Made by a program: the position numbers and the translations under genes
The notes under the pieces: model-generated
What the model saw: only the letters and a program-made list of their open reading frames with translations
Databases searched by the model: none
Told to the model about the DNA's origin: nothing
In this document: in pieces, positions 24,923 to 33,874 of the stretch
How the letters are laid out: the number at the start of each line of letters is the position of its first letter
Numbering within the stretch: the stretch's first letter is position 1
DNA from: Acidobacteriaceae bacterium
GTDB taxonomy: Bacteria; Acidobacteriota; Terriglobia; Terriglobales; Acidobacteriaceae
Length of the DNA: 41,045 nucleotides
Direction: 5' to 3'
NCBI GenBank assembly: GCA_003164255.1
Contig: PLST01000180.1
Coordinates: 1,431-42,475 of the forward strand

Positions 24923-26167
24923 TTAATGTGAATTAATACGGGAAGAGCACTCGCCCACTTCAATCACCGCGTGAGAATCGACGCTTTCCGGCTTCGCGAA
25001 ATCCTCTTCATCAATTGTCGAAACCGACGCTGAACTGTTCTTGTTCCAAATTTTCCAAAGTGGGCCACTCGTGAACAGAAACTTGTAGAGCCCTACAACG
25101 GCAGCTGCGTTTAGCACCAGCAGCGCGCTGCACGGTGCCAGAACGCGATGCAATACCGGAATCTCATAGCGAAGCCCTATGAGAGCGCCAATCAAACCCA
25201 ACGACTCAAGAGCCGCGAAGAATCCATAAGCCGGCGATTGACCTGTGAGCGCCGCGGAGGAAACCAGCAACAGAACCAGAAGGTAAGGCACAATGAGCCG
25301 GATCACCTTGTGCGAGACAAGCTGGAAGAATACTCGATTGCGCGGCGACAAGGTCCATGGCGCGAGTTGGAAGAGCTGAAAGTTACCCGCAAGCGTACGC
25401 ACCTTGCGGTGAAATTCGCCCGCCACTTTTTCCGGTAAAATGTCGTAAACGCAAGCCAGAGGATCGAGGACCGACCGATAACCCTGGCGGATAATCGAGA
25501 GAGGTTGAAACATGTCGTCCAGAATCAGTCCGTCTGGCTGCTGAACAAAGAGATTGCGACGAATTGCGTAGAGGCATCCAGAAACACCGACCGGAGAATC
25601 GAAAGCAGACTCGCATTTCCTGATCCATTTTTCATACCGCCAGTAGAGTCCGCTGACTGCCTCAGAGTTGGCCTCTGAACCCTCTCGGCGGAGAATCAGT
25701 TCACCGGCCGCGCAGCCGACTTCCGGGTCGGCGAAATTGCCAACTAGTTGCTGAATCGCGCCCGAAGCTGGTTCAGGACGAAGGTCCTGGAACACGATCA
25801 CGTCTGCGGTGGCTTCTCTGACACCTGCGTTGAGTGCTGCCGCTTTGCCGCAATGCTCCTTCAGAAAGATGGTCTTCAGAACAGACTGGTGTTGACGGGC
25901 CAGCAGTTCTTCGGTGCCGTCCGTTGAGCCATCTGACACAACAATAATCTCTTTAATATTTGAATAATCCAGGCGAAGGAGTCGTCGAATCTTGCCAGGA
26001 AGCAGCTTGATCCCGTTGTGCACGGCGAGCACAACGCTCACGCTAGGGTTGATCGGAGCGGTCTTCCAAGGGTTTGGTCGCAACCGCGACAAGATCCAAA
26101 TGACCGCAGGGTACGCCGCATAGCTGTAGAGAATGGCGATCAGAGAAAGCCAGAAGACCAGCTTCAC
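24923..26167 (-). CDS. Membrane-bound GT2 glycosyltransferase
   Basis: This 414-residue protein has an N-terminal TM helix (FWLSLIAILYSYAAYPAVIW), a GT-A catalytic domain, then three or four C-terminal TM segments (about residues 290-375). The GT2 motifs are SVSVVLAVHNG, VVSDGSTDGT (Asp for nucleotide), VIVFQDLRPE (DxR-type metal site), ILDDMFQPLSI (catalytic DD) and RKVRTLAGNFQLFQL (in place of QxxRW). The layout matches processive or lipid-linked GT2 enzymes such as those of cellulose/hyaluronan-like and EPS synthesis. It starts within the stop of the sugar-transferase gene (4-base overlap), so it is translationally coupled to the EPS operon. Donor sugar unknown. Confidence 0.9.
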   Translation of the reverse strand: MKLVFWLSLIAILYSYAAYPAVIWILSRLRPNPWKTAPINPSVSVVLAVHNGIKLLPGKIRRLLRLDYSNIKEIIVVSDGSTDGTEELLARQHQSVLKTIFLKEHCGKAAALNAGVREATADVIVFQDLRPEPASGAIQQLVGNFADPEVGCAAGELILRREGSEANSEAVSGLYWRYEKWIRKCESAFDSPVGVSGCLYAIRRNLFVQQPDGLILDDMFQPLSIIRQGYRSVLDPLACVYDILPEKVAGEFHRKVRTLAGNFQLFQLAPWTLSPRNRVFFQLVSHKVIRLIVPYLLVLLLVSSAALTGQSPAYGFFAALESLGLIGALIGLRYEIPVLHRVLAPCSALLVLNAAAVVGLYKFLFTSGPLWKIWNKNSSASVSTIDEEDFAKPESVDSHAVIEVGECSSRINSH

Positions 26168-27537
26168 TGGGCACCTCTCCGCAGAATGATGGTCTTGATT
26201 GTCTCAAACATGATGAGCAGGTCGAGGCCTATCGACAGGTGCTTGACATAGTAGAGATCATACTCGAGCTTCTTTCTGGTTTCTTCCAGAGTTGCTCCGT
26301 ACTGATAGCGCACCTGGGCCCAGCCTGTGATTCCCGGGCGAATGATATGTCGCAGTTCATAGTAAGGGATTTCGCTACTGAGCCACTGCACGAACTCGGG
26401 GCGTTCCGGCCGGGGGCCGACAAATCCCATTTCCCCGCGAAGCACGTTCCAAAGTTGAGGAATCTCATCGAGACGAGTCTTCCTCATGAACCGGCCCAAC
26501 GAAGTTACGCGAGGATCATTTTTTGTGGCCCACACAGCTCCCTTGGCCTCAGCGTCCTGTCTCATTGTTCTGAACTTGAAAACGGTAAATGGACGACCGC
26601 GGAGCCCAACCCGGGTCTGCCGAAAGAAGATCGGACCCGGCGACGAGAGCAGCACAGCAACAACAAGAATGGGAATAATCGGCAGGCATAACACCAAACC
26701 AGCAAAAGAAACAAGAATTGAGACAAGTCGCCGGATAAATTGCTGCGATGCCTTCACATTAAAACCGTGCGTAAAAATGAGGGCGCTCGGATTGAGTCCG
26801 TCCAGAGGAAGCCTGCCAAGAAGCCTCTCCATAAGAAAATTGGCGTCCTCGATGATGACTCCGCGAAGGCGAAGGTCAAGGAGTTCGCGCACCGGCATCG
26901 CGCCGCGCCGATTCTCCATCGCAACGATCACGCGGTTAATGGCCGGTTCTTGCGTGCAGAAGCCGCGCAGATCAGCTTCAAAACGTTCGTAGTCGCCGCT
27001 GAACTCGCCTTGGCTCGCGCCGGCCACAACCTGCATTCCGGCATCGCGCCGTGCGCGAAGTGTCTCAATAACCGTTTGCGCCCGCCCGCCATTGCCCAAT
27101 ACGTAAACTCGTTCTCGAAATGCCGAAAGGCCGATGATCCACTCATAGGCCCGCCGCCATAGAACCAGCATAATCGCCAGGAAGCAAATTCCGATTGTCA
27201 GTACATGTGGGCCTATATAAATACTCGGATAGACAATGACAACGCCACCGAGGATGAAACAAAGAACGCTGAGAACCAGCAGCAGGCGAAAATAAATCTC
27301 CCATCCCCCCGAGATACGCTGCGGTTCGTAAAGGTCGAAGTAATAGGACAAAAGCAAAGTGAGGACGGTAAATCCAAGGATCTTTACGATCCCGTGCTCA
27401 TAAAACAATGCAATGTAAGTATCCAACCCTAGCAGATAGGTAGCTGCCAGCACAAAGGCTCCGCCTACGAGGAGCGCCTCGCATAGCAGCAGCACCAGCG
27501 TACGGGTTGGATAGTAGACATTGAAAAGCCTGATCAT
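26164..27537 (-). CDS. Polyprenyl glycosylphosphotransferase (exosortase-system sugar transferase)
   Basis: This 457-residue enzyme starts MIRLFNVYYPTRTLVLLLCE, the form I know from PEP-CTERM-associated sugar transferases (EpsB2 type). Four or five N-terminal TM helices are followed by a CoA-binding-like domain (VYVLGNGGRAQTVIETL), a TM re-entrant helix and the C-terminal bacterial sugar transferase domain: GPIFFRQTRVGLRGRPF, FKFRTMRQDA, RKTRLDEIPQLWNVLRGEM, GPRPERPEF. These enzymes start the repeat unit by moving a sugar-1-phosphate from a UDP-sugar to undecaprenyl phosphate. It overlaps both neighbours by 4 bases, so it is strictly coupled to the BY-kinase and GT2 genes. Confidence 0.95.
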   Translation of the reverse strand: MIRLFNVYYPTRTLVLLLCEALLVGGAFVLAATYLLGLDTYIALFYEHGIVKILGFTVLTLLLSYYFDLYEPQRISGGWEIYFRLLLVLSVLCFILGGVVIVYPSIYIGPHVLTIGICFLAIMLVLWRRAYEWIIGLSAFRERVYVLGNGGRAQTVIETLRARRDAGMQVVAGASQGEFSGDYERFEADLRGFCTQEPAINRVIVAMENRRGAMPVRELLDLRLRGVIIEDANFLMERLLGRLPLDGLNPSALIFTHGFNVKASQQFIRRLVSILVSFAGLVLCLPIIPILVVAVLLSSPGPIFFRQTRVGLRGRPFTVFKFRTMRQDAEAKGAVWATKNDPRVTSLGRFMRKTRLDEIPQLWNVLRGEMGFVGPRPERPEFVQWLSSEIPYYELRHIIRPGITGWAQVRYQYGATLEETRKKLEYDLYYVKHLSIGLDLLIMFETIKTIILRRGAQ

Positions 27538-28478
27538 CCCTGGCTTCCGGTATCCTTTCGACCCTTAGCTTGGCCGACAACTTCTGGCTCGTGTTGGTGG
27601 TAATAGTCATAGCTGTAGTTGTACGATCCGGTGCGTGGTGCTTCTTTTACGCCATTGAGCACGTACCCCAGAATGCGTGAGGTGCCGAACGCGGTTTTGG
27701 TTTTTTGAGCAACTTCATACGGTGTTCTCGCGGCACGAGCAACAAGCAGCACCGCATCTGCTGCGCGGGCGAGTTCCACCGCGTCGGTAACCGCCAACAC
27801 CGGAGGAGCATCGATCACGATCCAATCAAACTGCGGAGTCAGCATCGAAATCAACTCTTCGATGCGGTGATTCGCCACTAGTTCTGAAGAATTGTCGCTC
27901 GTTTTGCCGGAAGGGATCAACGTTAAGTTGGAAATATTCCGCTCGCCCGCAGTCGCGGCGTCACCACGGCTTTTATCGCGCTGCATAATTTCAGCCAATT
28001 CCGCAGTTCCGTCAAGATAGTCCGACAGTCCCTTCGAATTGGGAGTACCCAATAACTTATGGATCGTTGGACGTCGCAGATCGGCGTCGATCAACAGAAT
28101 GTTTTGAACACTGTTGCGAGCCAGGCTAATGGCCAGATTGGCCGCGACAAAACTCTTACCATCTCCTGGCATGCCGCTGGCAATGAGGATTGTCTTCAGC
28201 GGGGTTTCATAGCGAGCCTGATAGACGTGCGAGCGGAGACTGCGAAACTGCTCAACCACTGCGCCGCGCTCAGCCAACGTCGGAAGTGAAAGCATCGACG
28301 GATTCCACGGATACTGCGCCACCTCTTCAAGCGCCACATGGACCTTCGGGGATGGGGCCTGCCGTTCCTCAAGGTCGGGAATGACCTCAGCTCGTTCCGC
28401 AACGTCTACATCTCCCGAAACAGACATCTTGCCCCGTTCGAGGTAGGCTCTTTGAAGTGCTTCGTGTATGCGGCTCAT
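27534..28478 (-). CDS. BY-kinase (CpsD/CapB-like tyrosine autokinase)
   Basis: This 314-residue protein begins MSRIHEALQRAYLERG, typical of exosortase-locus BY-kinases. The kinase core has Walker A (SGMPGDGKSFVAANLA), Walker A' (ILLIDADLRRPT) and Walker B (DWIVIDAPPVLAV). The C-terminal tail GSYNYSYDYYHQHEPE holds a tyrosine cluster (Tyr at five positions) that is the expected autophosphorylation site. It partners with the Wzz-like chain-length protein encoded two genes upstream. Phosphorylation cycles control polymer length and export. It overlaps the ATPase gene and the sugar-transferase gene by 4 bases each. Confidence 0.95.
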   Translation of the reverse strand: MSRIHEALQRAYLERGKMSVSGDVDVAERAEVIPDLEERQAPSPKVHVALEEVAQYPWNPSMLSLPTLAERGAVVEQFRSLRSHVYQARYETPLKTILIASGMPGDGKSFVAANLAISLARNSVQNILLIDADLRRPTIHKLLGTPNSKGLSDYLDGTAELAEIMQRDKSRGDAATAGERNISNLTLIPSGKTSDNSSELVANHRIEELISMLTPQFDWIVIDAPPVLAVTDAVELARAADAVLLVARAARTPYEVAQKTKTAFGTSRILGYVLNGVKEAPRTGSYNYSYDYYHQHEPEVVGQAKGRKDTGSQG

Positions 28479-29428
28479 AGTTCACTGTCCTCAAAGGAAT
28501 CGGCGGGGTCTGCCACCGGGTTGATACTGCCGGGGAATTCAGATGACAAACTATCCTCGTTAAAACCGGACAGAGCCATCGGCGAAAGAACAAATGGCTG
28601 CTGTTCCAGATCCAGTTCGGTGCATACCGAAACAACGATTCGCGGCGGTATTGGTTTGATCTGTTCTACGTATGCGCTGATCATTGCGTGCTCGCAGATG
28701 AGATTGATGAGGCGGGGAATTCCCTTCGAATAGCGATGGACGAGTTCGACCGCTTCGGGTGCGAAGATGGCCTGGGTGGCGCCGGCGATCCTGAGCCGCC
28801 GTGCGACGTATGCCTTGGTCTCCTCGCCGGTCAGGGACCGTGTTCTGCACCAAAGCGAGATACGCTGGCGAAGCTGGCGCACTGACGGATCGCGTAGCTT
28901 TTCCTCAAGTTCCGGCTGGCCCGAAAGGATGATCTGCACAAGCTTCTCCGACGAAGTTTCGAGATTCGTCAGTAGACGGATCTCCTCAAGCAGGTCCCAG
29001 GAGAGGTTCTGCGCTTCGTCAACAACAATGGCGCAAAGTTCACCGTTACGGAATCGATCAATCAGCCAACGGTTCAGCTGCATCAGCATGCCGGACTTTG
29101 TTACCGGCAAGTCCGGCTTGTTCCGCGGGTTGGTCGGGATGCCGAAGTCCTCAAGGACGAATTCAAGGAAGTCCAGCGTCTCCAGGCGCGGGTTAAAAAC
29201 GAACGCCGTCGAAATGCGCCTTTCGGTAAAGGAGCTCAGGACCGTCTTGAGCAGCGTCGTCTTTCCTGTTCCAACTTCTCCAGTCATGACTACGAAGCCC
29301 TTGCGCGAGGCAATGCCATACTGCAAACAGGCCAGAGCTTCCTGAACATGCGGCATCTTGTAGAGAAACCGCGGGTCGGGGCAGGCGCCGAAGGGAAAGT
29401 CGTTAATTCCGTAGAAGTATCTGTACAT
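28475..29428 (-). CDS. ExeA-like AAA ATPase of the EPS locus
   Basis: This 317-residue AAA protein begins MYRYFYGINDFPFGACPDPR and is close to the XrtA/PEP-CTERM-locus ATPase in form. Motifs: Walker A TGEVGTGKTTLLKTV, Walker B CAIVVDEAQNLSWD, sensor-like IILSGQPELEEKLRDP and RISLWCRTRSL, and the C-terminal PRLINLICEHAMISA. Unlike ExeA it lacks a peptidoglycan-binding tail, which is replaced by an acidic, Ser/Pro-rich tail. A role in assembling or energising the export machinery is likely but untested. It starts 3 bases after the chain-length gene and overlaps the BY-kinase by 4 bases. Confidence 0.93.
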   Translation of the reverse strand: MYRYFYGINDFPFGACPDPRFLYKMPHVQEALACLQYGIASRKGFVVMTGEVGTGKTTLLKTVLSSFTERRISTAFVFNPRLETLDFLEFVLEDFGIPTNPRNKPDLPVTKSGMLMQLNRWLIDRFRNGELCAIVVDEAQNLSWDLLEEIRLLTNLETSSEKLVQIILSGQPELEEKLRDPSVRQLRQRISLWCRTRSLTGEETKAYVARRLRIAGATQAIFAPEAVELVHRYSKGIPRLINLICEHAMISAYVEQIKPIPPRIVVSVCTELDLEQQPFVLSPMALSGFNEDSLSSEFPGSINPVADPADSFEDSEL

Positions 29429-29431
29429 GGC

Positions 29432-30952
29432 TTACCCCACCACGCTTTCTATGGGCTTGTCATTCCGTGAGAAAGGGTTCCAGCGCCAGCGATGTTTTTC
29501 AGGCTCGGGCAGACCGTCGATATGGGAGATGACGGCCAGGGTCGAAAGCTTTGTGAAAGCCCAGATGTCTCTCTCATTGCGCAGCGATGTGTCACGATAC
29601 TCAAGCAGCCCGGCAATCAGCAAGCCCAGGAAGAGACCGGCTAACAGGCCTCCGGACGCGAACGAACGGCGATTAGGATAGGTCGGGGACATGGGAAGGT
29701 TGGCCGCATCCATCACCCGGAACTGCTCACCCTGCTGGCGCTGCTCGAGGGCCGTCGCCATGGACGAGTCATTCATCTTTTTCAGAAGCGAGTTGTAGAA
29801 GTCCACAGCCGTCTGATGATCGCGAGTGATCTCCTTATACTGTTCCTCCACCTGCGGAGTGGACTCAACCTTTGTTTCGTAGCTGCGAATCTGACCCTCG
29901 ATCCGAGACTGTTCCTGCTTTCCGTCGACGAGGGCTTGTTGCGCCGCGTGTAGTTGAGCCTTGAGCTGTTGAAGTTGCGGCGGGTCAGGGCGGTTGACGA
30001 CGGGGGCGACAGGGGCCGGAGCCGGCTCGCCGGCAGCACGTGCAATCGCAGCCTGTAAATCGGCAATCTTGCGCGAGACTTCCACCACATCCGGGTGGTC
30101 CGGCGTATATTGTGCCTCCAGCGTCTGCCTTTGCAGCATCAGAGCCTTGAGTTCGGTTTTGCGCTCATCTACAAGAGCCCCAGCGGCCGCGGGTTCCGAG
30201 TTTTGCAGGTCGTGCGTTTGTTGCGCGACCATTGTCTGCAAGAAGGTTACATCCTGCTGCTGCCGATTCACTGACTGCGTTACTGCGTCAAGCTGGGTTG
30301 TCAGTGACTGAAGGGTGTTCGAGTTGGACTGTTCCTGGTCTGGGAGCATCCCGAAGTATTTTTGCTGGAAGGCTGCGAGCTTGGCGTCCTGATCGTCAAG
30401 GTTCTTCTTTGAGTCGGCGAGCTGCTGCTTCAAAAAGTCGGTCGTGCCTTCTGCAGATGCCTCGCGCGCACTTTGATTCTCGCTGATGAATAGTGACACG
30501 ATCTCCCCGCAAACCTCTTGTGCCACATGCGGATCCTGCGCCGTGAACGTAATGTAAAAACCGGGCATTCCACCCGATTGGCCGGAGGGAATCGATTTGA
30601 TCCCGATTGCCTGCTGCATCATATTGACGCGGTCGTCCATGCTTGCCTTGCCATCGGCAAACAAATTGAATTTCTCGATGATCGGCTCAACCCGCGAACG
30701 GCTCAGAATCTGTTCCTTCATCGAAGCCAGGCGAGAGTTGAGATCTTGTTCAACAACCGGCTTGACATAATCCTCCGGAATCTTCTGCTGCTCGATAAGG
30801 ATCAATGTCTGCGACTGGTATTTGGGGGTAACAAAATGGGCCAGCGCGATCCCTGCCGCCAGTAGAATCACCACGGTTGTCAGAATCAGCCAGATTCGCC
30901 GCTTCAGAATCTCGGCATAATCTTCCATTGTTAATTCACGATGCCCAAGCAT
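29432..30952 (-). CDS. Wzz-type polysaccharide chain-length determinant
   Basis: This 506-residue protein has a short cytoplasmic N-terminus (MEDYAEILKRRIWLI), TM1 (LTTVVILLAAGIALAHF), a long periplasmic part with a Wzz domain and extended coiled coil (about residues 150-400, rich in Gln/Ala/Leu/Lys) and TM2 (GGLLAGLFLGLLIAGLLEY) preceded by the Pro-rich LPMSPTYPNRR typical of Wzz/GNVR proteins. It sets polymer length and presents the BY-kinase. The start is 30952 because AAGGAG lies 4 bases before it; the frame is open to 31018, overlapping the beta-barrel gene. The C-terminal tail continues past the TM for about 50 residues into the cytoplasm. Confidence 0.95.
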   Translation of the reverse strand: MLGHRELTMEDYAEILKRRIWLILTTVVILLAAGIALAHFVTPKYQSQTLILIEQQKIPEDYVKPVVEQDLNSRLASMKEQILSRSRVEPIIEKFNLFADGKASMDDRVNMMQQAIGIKSIPSGQSGGMPGFYITFTAQDPHVAQEVCGEIVSLFISENQSAREASAEGTTDFLKQQLADSKKNLDDQDAKLAAFQQKYFGMLPDQEQSNSNTLQSLTTQLDAVTQSVNRQQQDVTFLQTMVAQQTHDLQNSEPAAAGALVDERKTELKALMLQRQTLEAQYTPDHPDVVEVSRKIADLQAAIARAAGEPAPAPVAPVVNRPDPPQLQQLKAQLHAAQQALVDGKQEQSRIEGQIRSYETKVESTPQVEEQYKEITRDHQTAVDFYNSLLKKMNDSSMATALEQRQQGEQFRVMDAANLPMSPTYPNRRSFASGGLLAGLFLGLLIAGLLEYRDTSLRNERDIWAFTKLSTLAVISHIDGLPEPEKHRWRWNPFSRNDKPIESVVG

Positions 30953-30968
30953 AGAACTCCTTGAAGGT

Positions 30969-32207
30969 TTACTGCTTTCCGCGAGGTTCGCGAGGTGAAT
31001 ACCCAACGCCGAAGCCAATTACCTGCAGCAGCTGATTCAGAGCGCTGCTGGGAAGTGGGGAAGTTGTCGTCTGATTTTCTCCAGTGTAGTTGGCGAATAC
31101 GATGATGCTACGGCCCAGATGCCAGGTAGTCTCTGCTCCCCCAAACGTGCCGTTAGTTGTACCGTTATTATTCAGCCCGGCAGTCCGCCGGAATCCTCCT
31201 GACAGCCCGAGTGTGAAATTCATTCCAAAATCGCGCGACAGGCCTCCCGTTAGTGAATCGACCTGGCCCCCGATCAGGTAACCCGCTCCGCCGTTGGCGC
31301 CGCGGCTGTAGCCCACACTCGCTGATGCAAAGCGCAACCGATAGGAGACTGCCGCATTTGCGGCAACGTTTGTCGAAGAAGGCACGACTGTAGTAGTCGA
31401 ACTGGTGATCCACTGCGGCCCTCCGGCAACAGTCGTAGTCAGGTTCCTGGTCCACTTGCGTTCCGCGCCGAAGAGCGCTGCGTTCATCTCGAACGTATCG
31501 CTGTATCCCGGGTAACTGAACTGAGAAAACAAATAGCTGCCAGATAAAGCGTTCCGCCCATTCAGTTGCCGCATGAACAGCGCATTCGCTGATAGCGAGT
31601 TCGTATTCAATCCGTCATTGTTAGGGAATCGAAGCAATCCAAAGCCCCCGCCAAAGCTTAAGGTTGTGGCGGCGCTCGGGGCATATGACAGCTCGCCCGC
31701 CGTGATGTTGCTGAGCGCGTGTGTATTCAGCGTCAGAATCGACTCACTGGAGGAGGGGGGAGCCGGGCTGGTGCCACCGATCGGCTCACCTGTTCCCGGG
31801 ATGCCCGAGAAGCCCGTGGTTGGAGATTGCGGAAGATAGCTGACGTCGTCGCTCAGAAGCAGCTTCCACTGGCGAGAAGCAATACCCTGCGCGAGAAAGA
31901 GGCGATGAAATTGGCCACTCTGGTAATCTGGCCCGGTTAGCGTCCAGGTGTAGCCGCCTGCGTAGTCCAGGGTGAACGGCAGGTGCTCGTTACTACTTTC
32001 ATAACCGATCGATCCTGAAACTGTGCTCGTCTGCCAGTCAGGGAAGCTCGTGCTGAACTCACCCGTCTCCGCGTAGCGCACGGCGTACTGCAGCTTCTCG
32101 CTCGCCTTCAAAGTGCCAGGGCCGGTCGCCTCAGGCACAACCTGCGCATGCCCTGCAATGCACAAGGTAACCAAGAACCCAGCCAGAAATTTCAAAGTTG
32201 TTTTCAT
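30969..32207 (-). CDS. Outer-membrane beta-barrel protein of the EPS operon
   Basis: This 412-residue protein has a signal peptide (MKTTLKFLAGFLVTLCIAGHA, cleavage probably after AQ) and then many alternating polar/hydrophobic strands ending in aromatic residues (TLDYAGGYTWTL, LSFGGGFGLLRFP, ASVGYSRGANGGAGYLIG), ending with FGVGYSPREPRGKQ. This is the look of a large outer-membrane beta-barrel, similar to the uncharacterised barrels in exosortase-type EPS loci, and a polymer secretion role is likely. The ATG at 32207 is used since AAGGTGA precedes it and a signal peptide follows directly; the stop of the export gene lies 10 bases upstream. Very low Cys content fits an outer-membrane location. 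Confidence 0.88.
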   Translation of the reverse strand: MKTTLKFLAGFLVTLCIAGHAQVVPEATGPGTLKASEKLQYAVRYAETGEFSTSFPDWQTSTVSGSIGYESSNEHLPFTLDYAGGYTWTLTGPDYQSGQFHRLFLAQGIASRQWKLLLSDDVSYLPQSPTTGFSGIPGTGEPIGGTSPAPPSSSESILTLNTHALSNITAGELSYAPSAATTLSFGGGFGLLRFPNNDGLNTNSLSANALFMRQLNGRNALSGSYLFSQFSYPGYSDTFEMNAALFGAERKWTRNLTTTVAGGPQWITSSTTTVVPSSTNVAANAAVSYRLRFASASVGYSRGANGGAGYLIGGQVDSLTGGLSRDFGMNFTLGLSGGFRRTAGLNNNGTTNGTFGGAETTWHLGRSIIVFANYTGENQTTTSPLPSSALNQLLQVIGFGVGYSPREPRGKQ

Positions 32208-32217
32208 CTCATTCACC

Positions 32218-32865
32218 TTACGGAACCACAATCGTATCGCCGGGCTTCAACGGCAGGTTGAGCGTACCGTCGCCTTTCAATGCTTCCTTGTAACGCACCG
32301 GAATTCTCTGCTGCGATCCCGATTCGGTCCGCAGAATGTAGATCTTCTTCTTATTCGCAAAATCCGTAAGACCGCCGGCGCTGGAAATCGCTTCTAGCAG
32401 CGTCATGCCAGGGGCCATCTCTACTGGCCCTTTCTTTGAGACCTCGCCCAGCATGTAAACAACCTTGCTGTGGATCTGAGAAACAACCACCGAGACATTT
32501 GGATCCTGGATGTATTTCTTGAGCTTCGTCGAGATCTGGTCTGCGAGCTGGGTGGGGGACATTCCCGATGCCTGAACGTCACCGAGCAGCGACAGTGAGA
32601 TCATGCCGTCAGGTCGTACGAGGATTGATCCCGACAGCGTCGGCTCCTTCCAAACGGTGACGGTCAGCACATCGGCTGCGCCGATTACATAACTGTCAGC
32701 AGTTAGTCCAGGCGTTGCTGCAGGCGTCTGGGCAGTCTGCGCTGCTGGCGGCGTCTGTGCAGGCTGCGAGGTCTGTGTGGGCGGCACCTCCGCCTGTTTC
32801 ATCATGCCGTGACCAAAGAAGCTTCCGAGATAAACCGCTAGAATTATCAGATTTGTTGAGTTCAT
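32218..32865 (-). CDS. Wza-like polysaccharide export protein
   Basis: This 215-residue protein has an N-terminal hydrophobic segment (LIILAVYLGSFFGHGM), a Thr/Ala/Gln/Pro-rich linker (about residues 25-50), the Poly_export domain (DSYVIGAADVLTVTVWKEPTLS, VRPDGMISLSLLGDVQASGM) and a SLBB domain (VYMLGEVSKKGPVEMAPGMTLLEAIS). It ends with LPLKPGDTIVVP. It would form the periplasmic/outer-membrane export pore with other proteins, but it is shorter than Wza and lacks its C-terminal amphipathic helix; no lipobox Cys is visible, so the N-terminus is an uncleaved anchor or Sec signal. It overlaps the degenerate EBP gene by 4 bases (ATGA). Confidence 0.92.
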   Translation of the reverse strand: MNSTNLIILAVYLGSFFGHGMMKQAEVPPTQTSQPAQTPPAAQTAQTPAATPGLTADSYVIGAADVLTVTVWKEPTLSGSILVRPDGMISLSLLGDVQASGMSPTQLADQISTKLKKYIQDPNVSVVVSQIHSKVVYMLGEVSKKGPVEMAPGMTLLEAISSAGGLTDFANKKKIYILRTESGSQQRIPVRYKEALKGDGTLNLPLKPGDTIVVP

Positions 32866-33779
32866 AGTACGGCTCCGTTCTTGACAGGGGCAGGTTGGTA
32901 TTCTGTTCCAACCTGCTTGAGCTTGTACAAAAGCGCCTTATAGCTAATCCCCAGTTCATCCGCGGCCCGTTTGCGATTACCCCCGGTCGCAACCAGTACC
33001 TCGGATATCAATTGGCGCTCAATCTGTGTTGAAGCCGCCCGCGTTGCTTCCTTTAGCGACGGGAGCTTTCGATGTCCATTTGACTTTGCCGTTGAGGCGG
33101 CTGCTTTCAGGGCGGCCAGCGATATCGACTGATCGCCAATGGCAACAAACGTCTTAATAGCGGTCTGCAGCTCTGAAAGGTTCTCGGGCCACGTGTGCTC
33201 CATCAGGTACCCGATGATCTCCTCTCGTAAAACCGGCTTCGGACGGTCAAATTGCTTCGAATACTGTGCAAGAAGCTCGTCGGCGATAGAAAGGATCTCC
33301 AACTTCCTGCAGCGCAAGGGCGAAATGCGGAGTGTGATGGCCGAAACCAGGTAATAAAAATCTTCTCGCATGCGGCCGGATTTTACTTCCCCAAAAAGTT
33401 CGCGGCTCGTACCACAAAGGAGGCGGCTTGCCTGCGTCTGATCCGAATGAAAGTAGGAGCTGATAATCAACTCCTGCAAGGCGAGGCTCAAATCTCCAAT
33501 CTCCCTCAAATATACTGTTCCCTTGAGCGAAAAAGCCGACTGAACGGCCTGTTCATCGGCATCGCCGCTGCAAATCTCGGTGAACAACCCCCGAGAACCG
33601 TGCGACTGAGCGTGGATCTGTCTGGCAACTGAGCGCTTGCCCACCCCGTGCTCGCCCTGAATCAAAATCGGGCAGTCGCTATCGCTGACGCGGGCAATCG
33701 CGCGCTGAAGATGAACGTCGATTGGCGACAACTGCTTTGTCGACCGTTTAGCGACCTGGATTGGGGTGTTACTCCCCAT
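32862..33779 (-). CDS. Degenerate sigma-54-activator-like protein lacking GAFTGA, first gene of the EPS operon
   Basis: This 305-residue protein has an EBP-type AAA+ domain and Fis-type helix-turn-helix (NRKRAADELGISYKALLYK) but no receiver. Walker A is intact (GEHGVGKR, 42-49). Where EBPs have the GAFTGA loop, about 24 residues are missing: LFTEICSGDADEQAVQSAF runs straight into the strand before Walker B. Walker B is YLREIGD instead of FLDEVG, so the catalytic Asp is Arg. It therefore probably cannot hydrolyse ATP or open sigma-54 promoters, and may act as a DNA-binding repressor or a partner of the other two EBPs. The start is uncertain (ATG 33779 or GTG 33797). It overlaps the export gene by 4 bases. 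Confidence 0.9.
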   Translation of the reverse strand: MGSNTPIQVAKRSTKQLSPIDVHLQRAIARVSDSDCPILIQGEHGVGKRSVARQIHAQSHGSRGLFTEICSGDADEQAVQSAFSLKGTVYLREIGDLSLALQELIISSYFHSDQTQASRLLCGTSRELFGEVKSGRMREDFYYLVSAITLRISPLRCRKLEILSIADELLAQYSKQFDRPKPVLREEIIGYLMEHTWPENLSELQTAIKTFVAIGDQSISLAALKAAASTAKSNGHRKLPSLKEATRAASTQIERQLISEVLVATGGNRKRAADELGISYKALLYKLKQVGTEYQPAPVKNGAVL

Positions 33780-33807
33780 GGGCGGTTCTTGACTCACGCA
33801 CCTACCC

Positions 33808-33826
33808 TAGCAATACCGATTCCAAA
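33808..33826 (-). promoter_or_regulatory. Probable sigma-54 promoter of the EPS operon
   Basis: On the minus strand TTTGGAATCGGTATTGCTA has GG and GC ten bases apart. The -24 half is TGGAAT rather than TGGCAC, so the match is moderate. Initiation would fall near 33798, very close to the proposed start, which favours the ATG at 33779 over the GTG at 33797. Confidence 0.5.
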
Positions 33827-33874
33827 CCTCAGAAGGCCAGGTGGTATTGGAATTTCATGCTGAATATCCCCACT

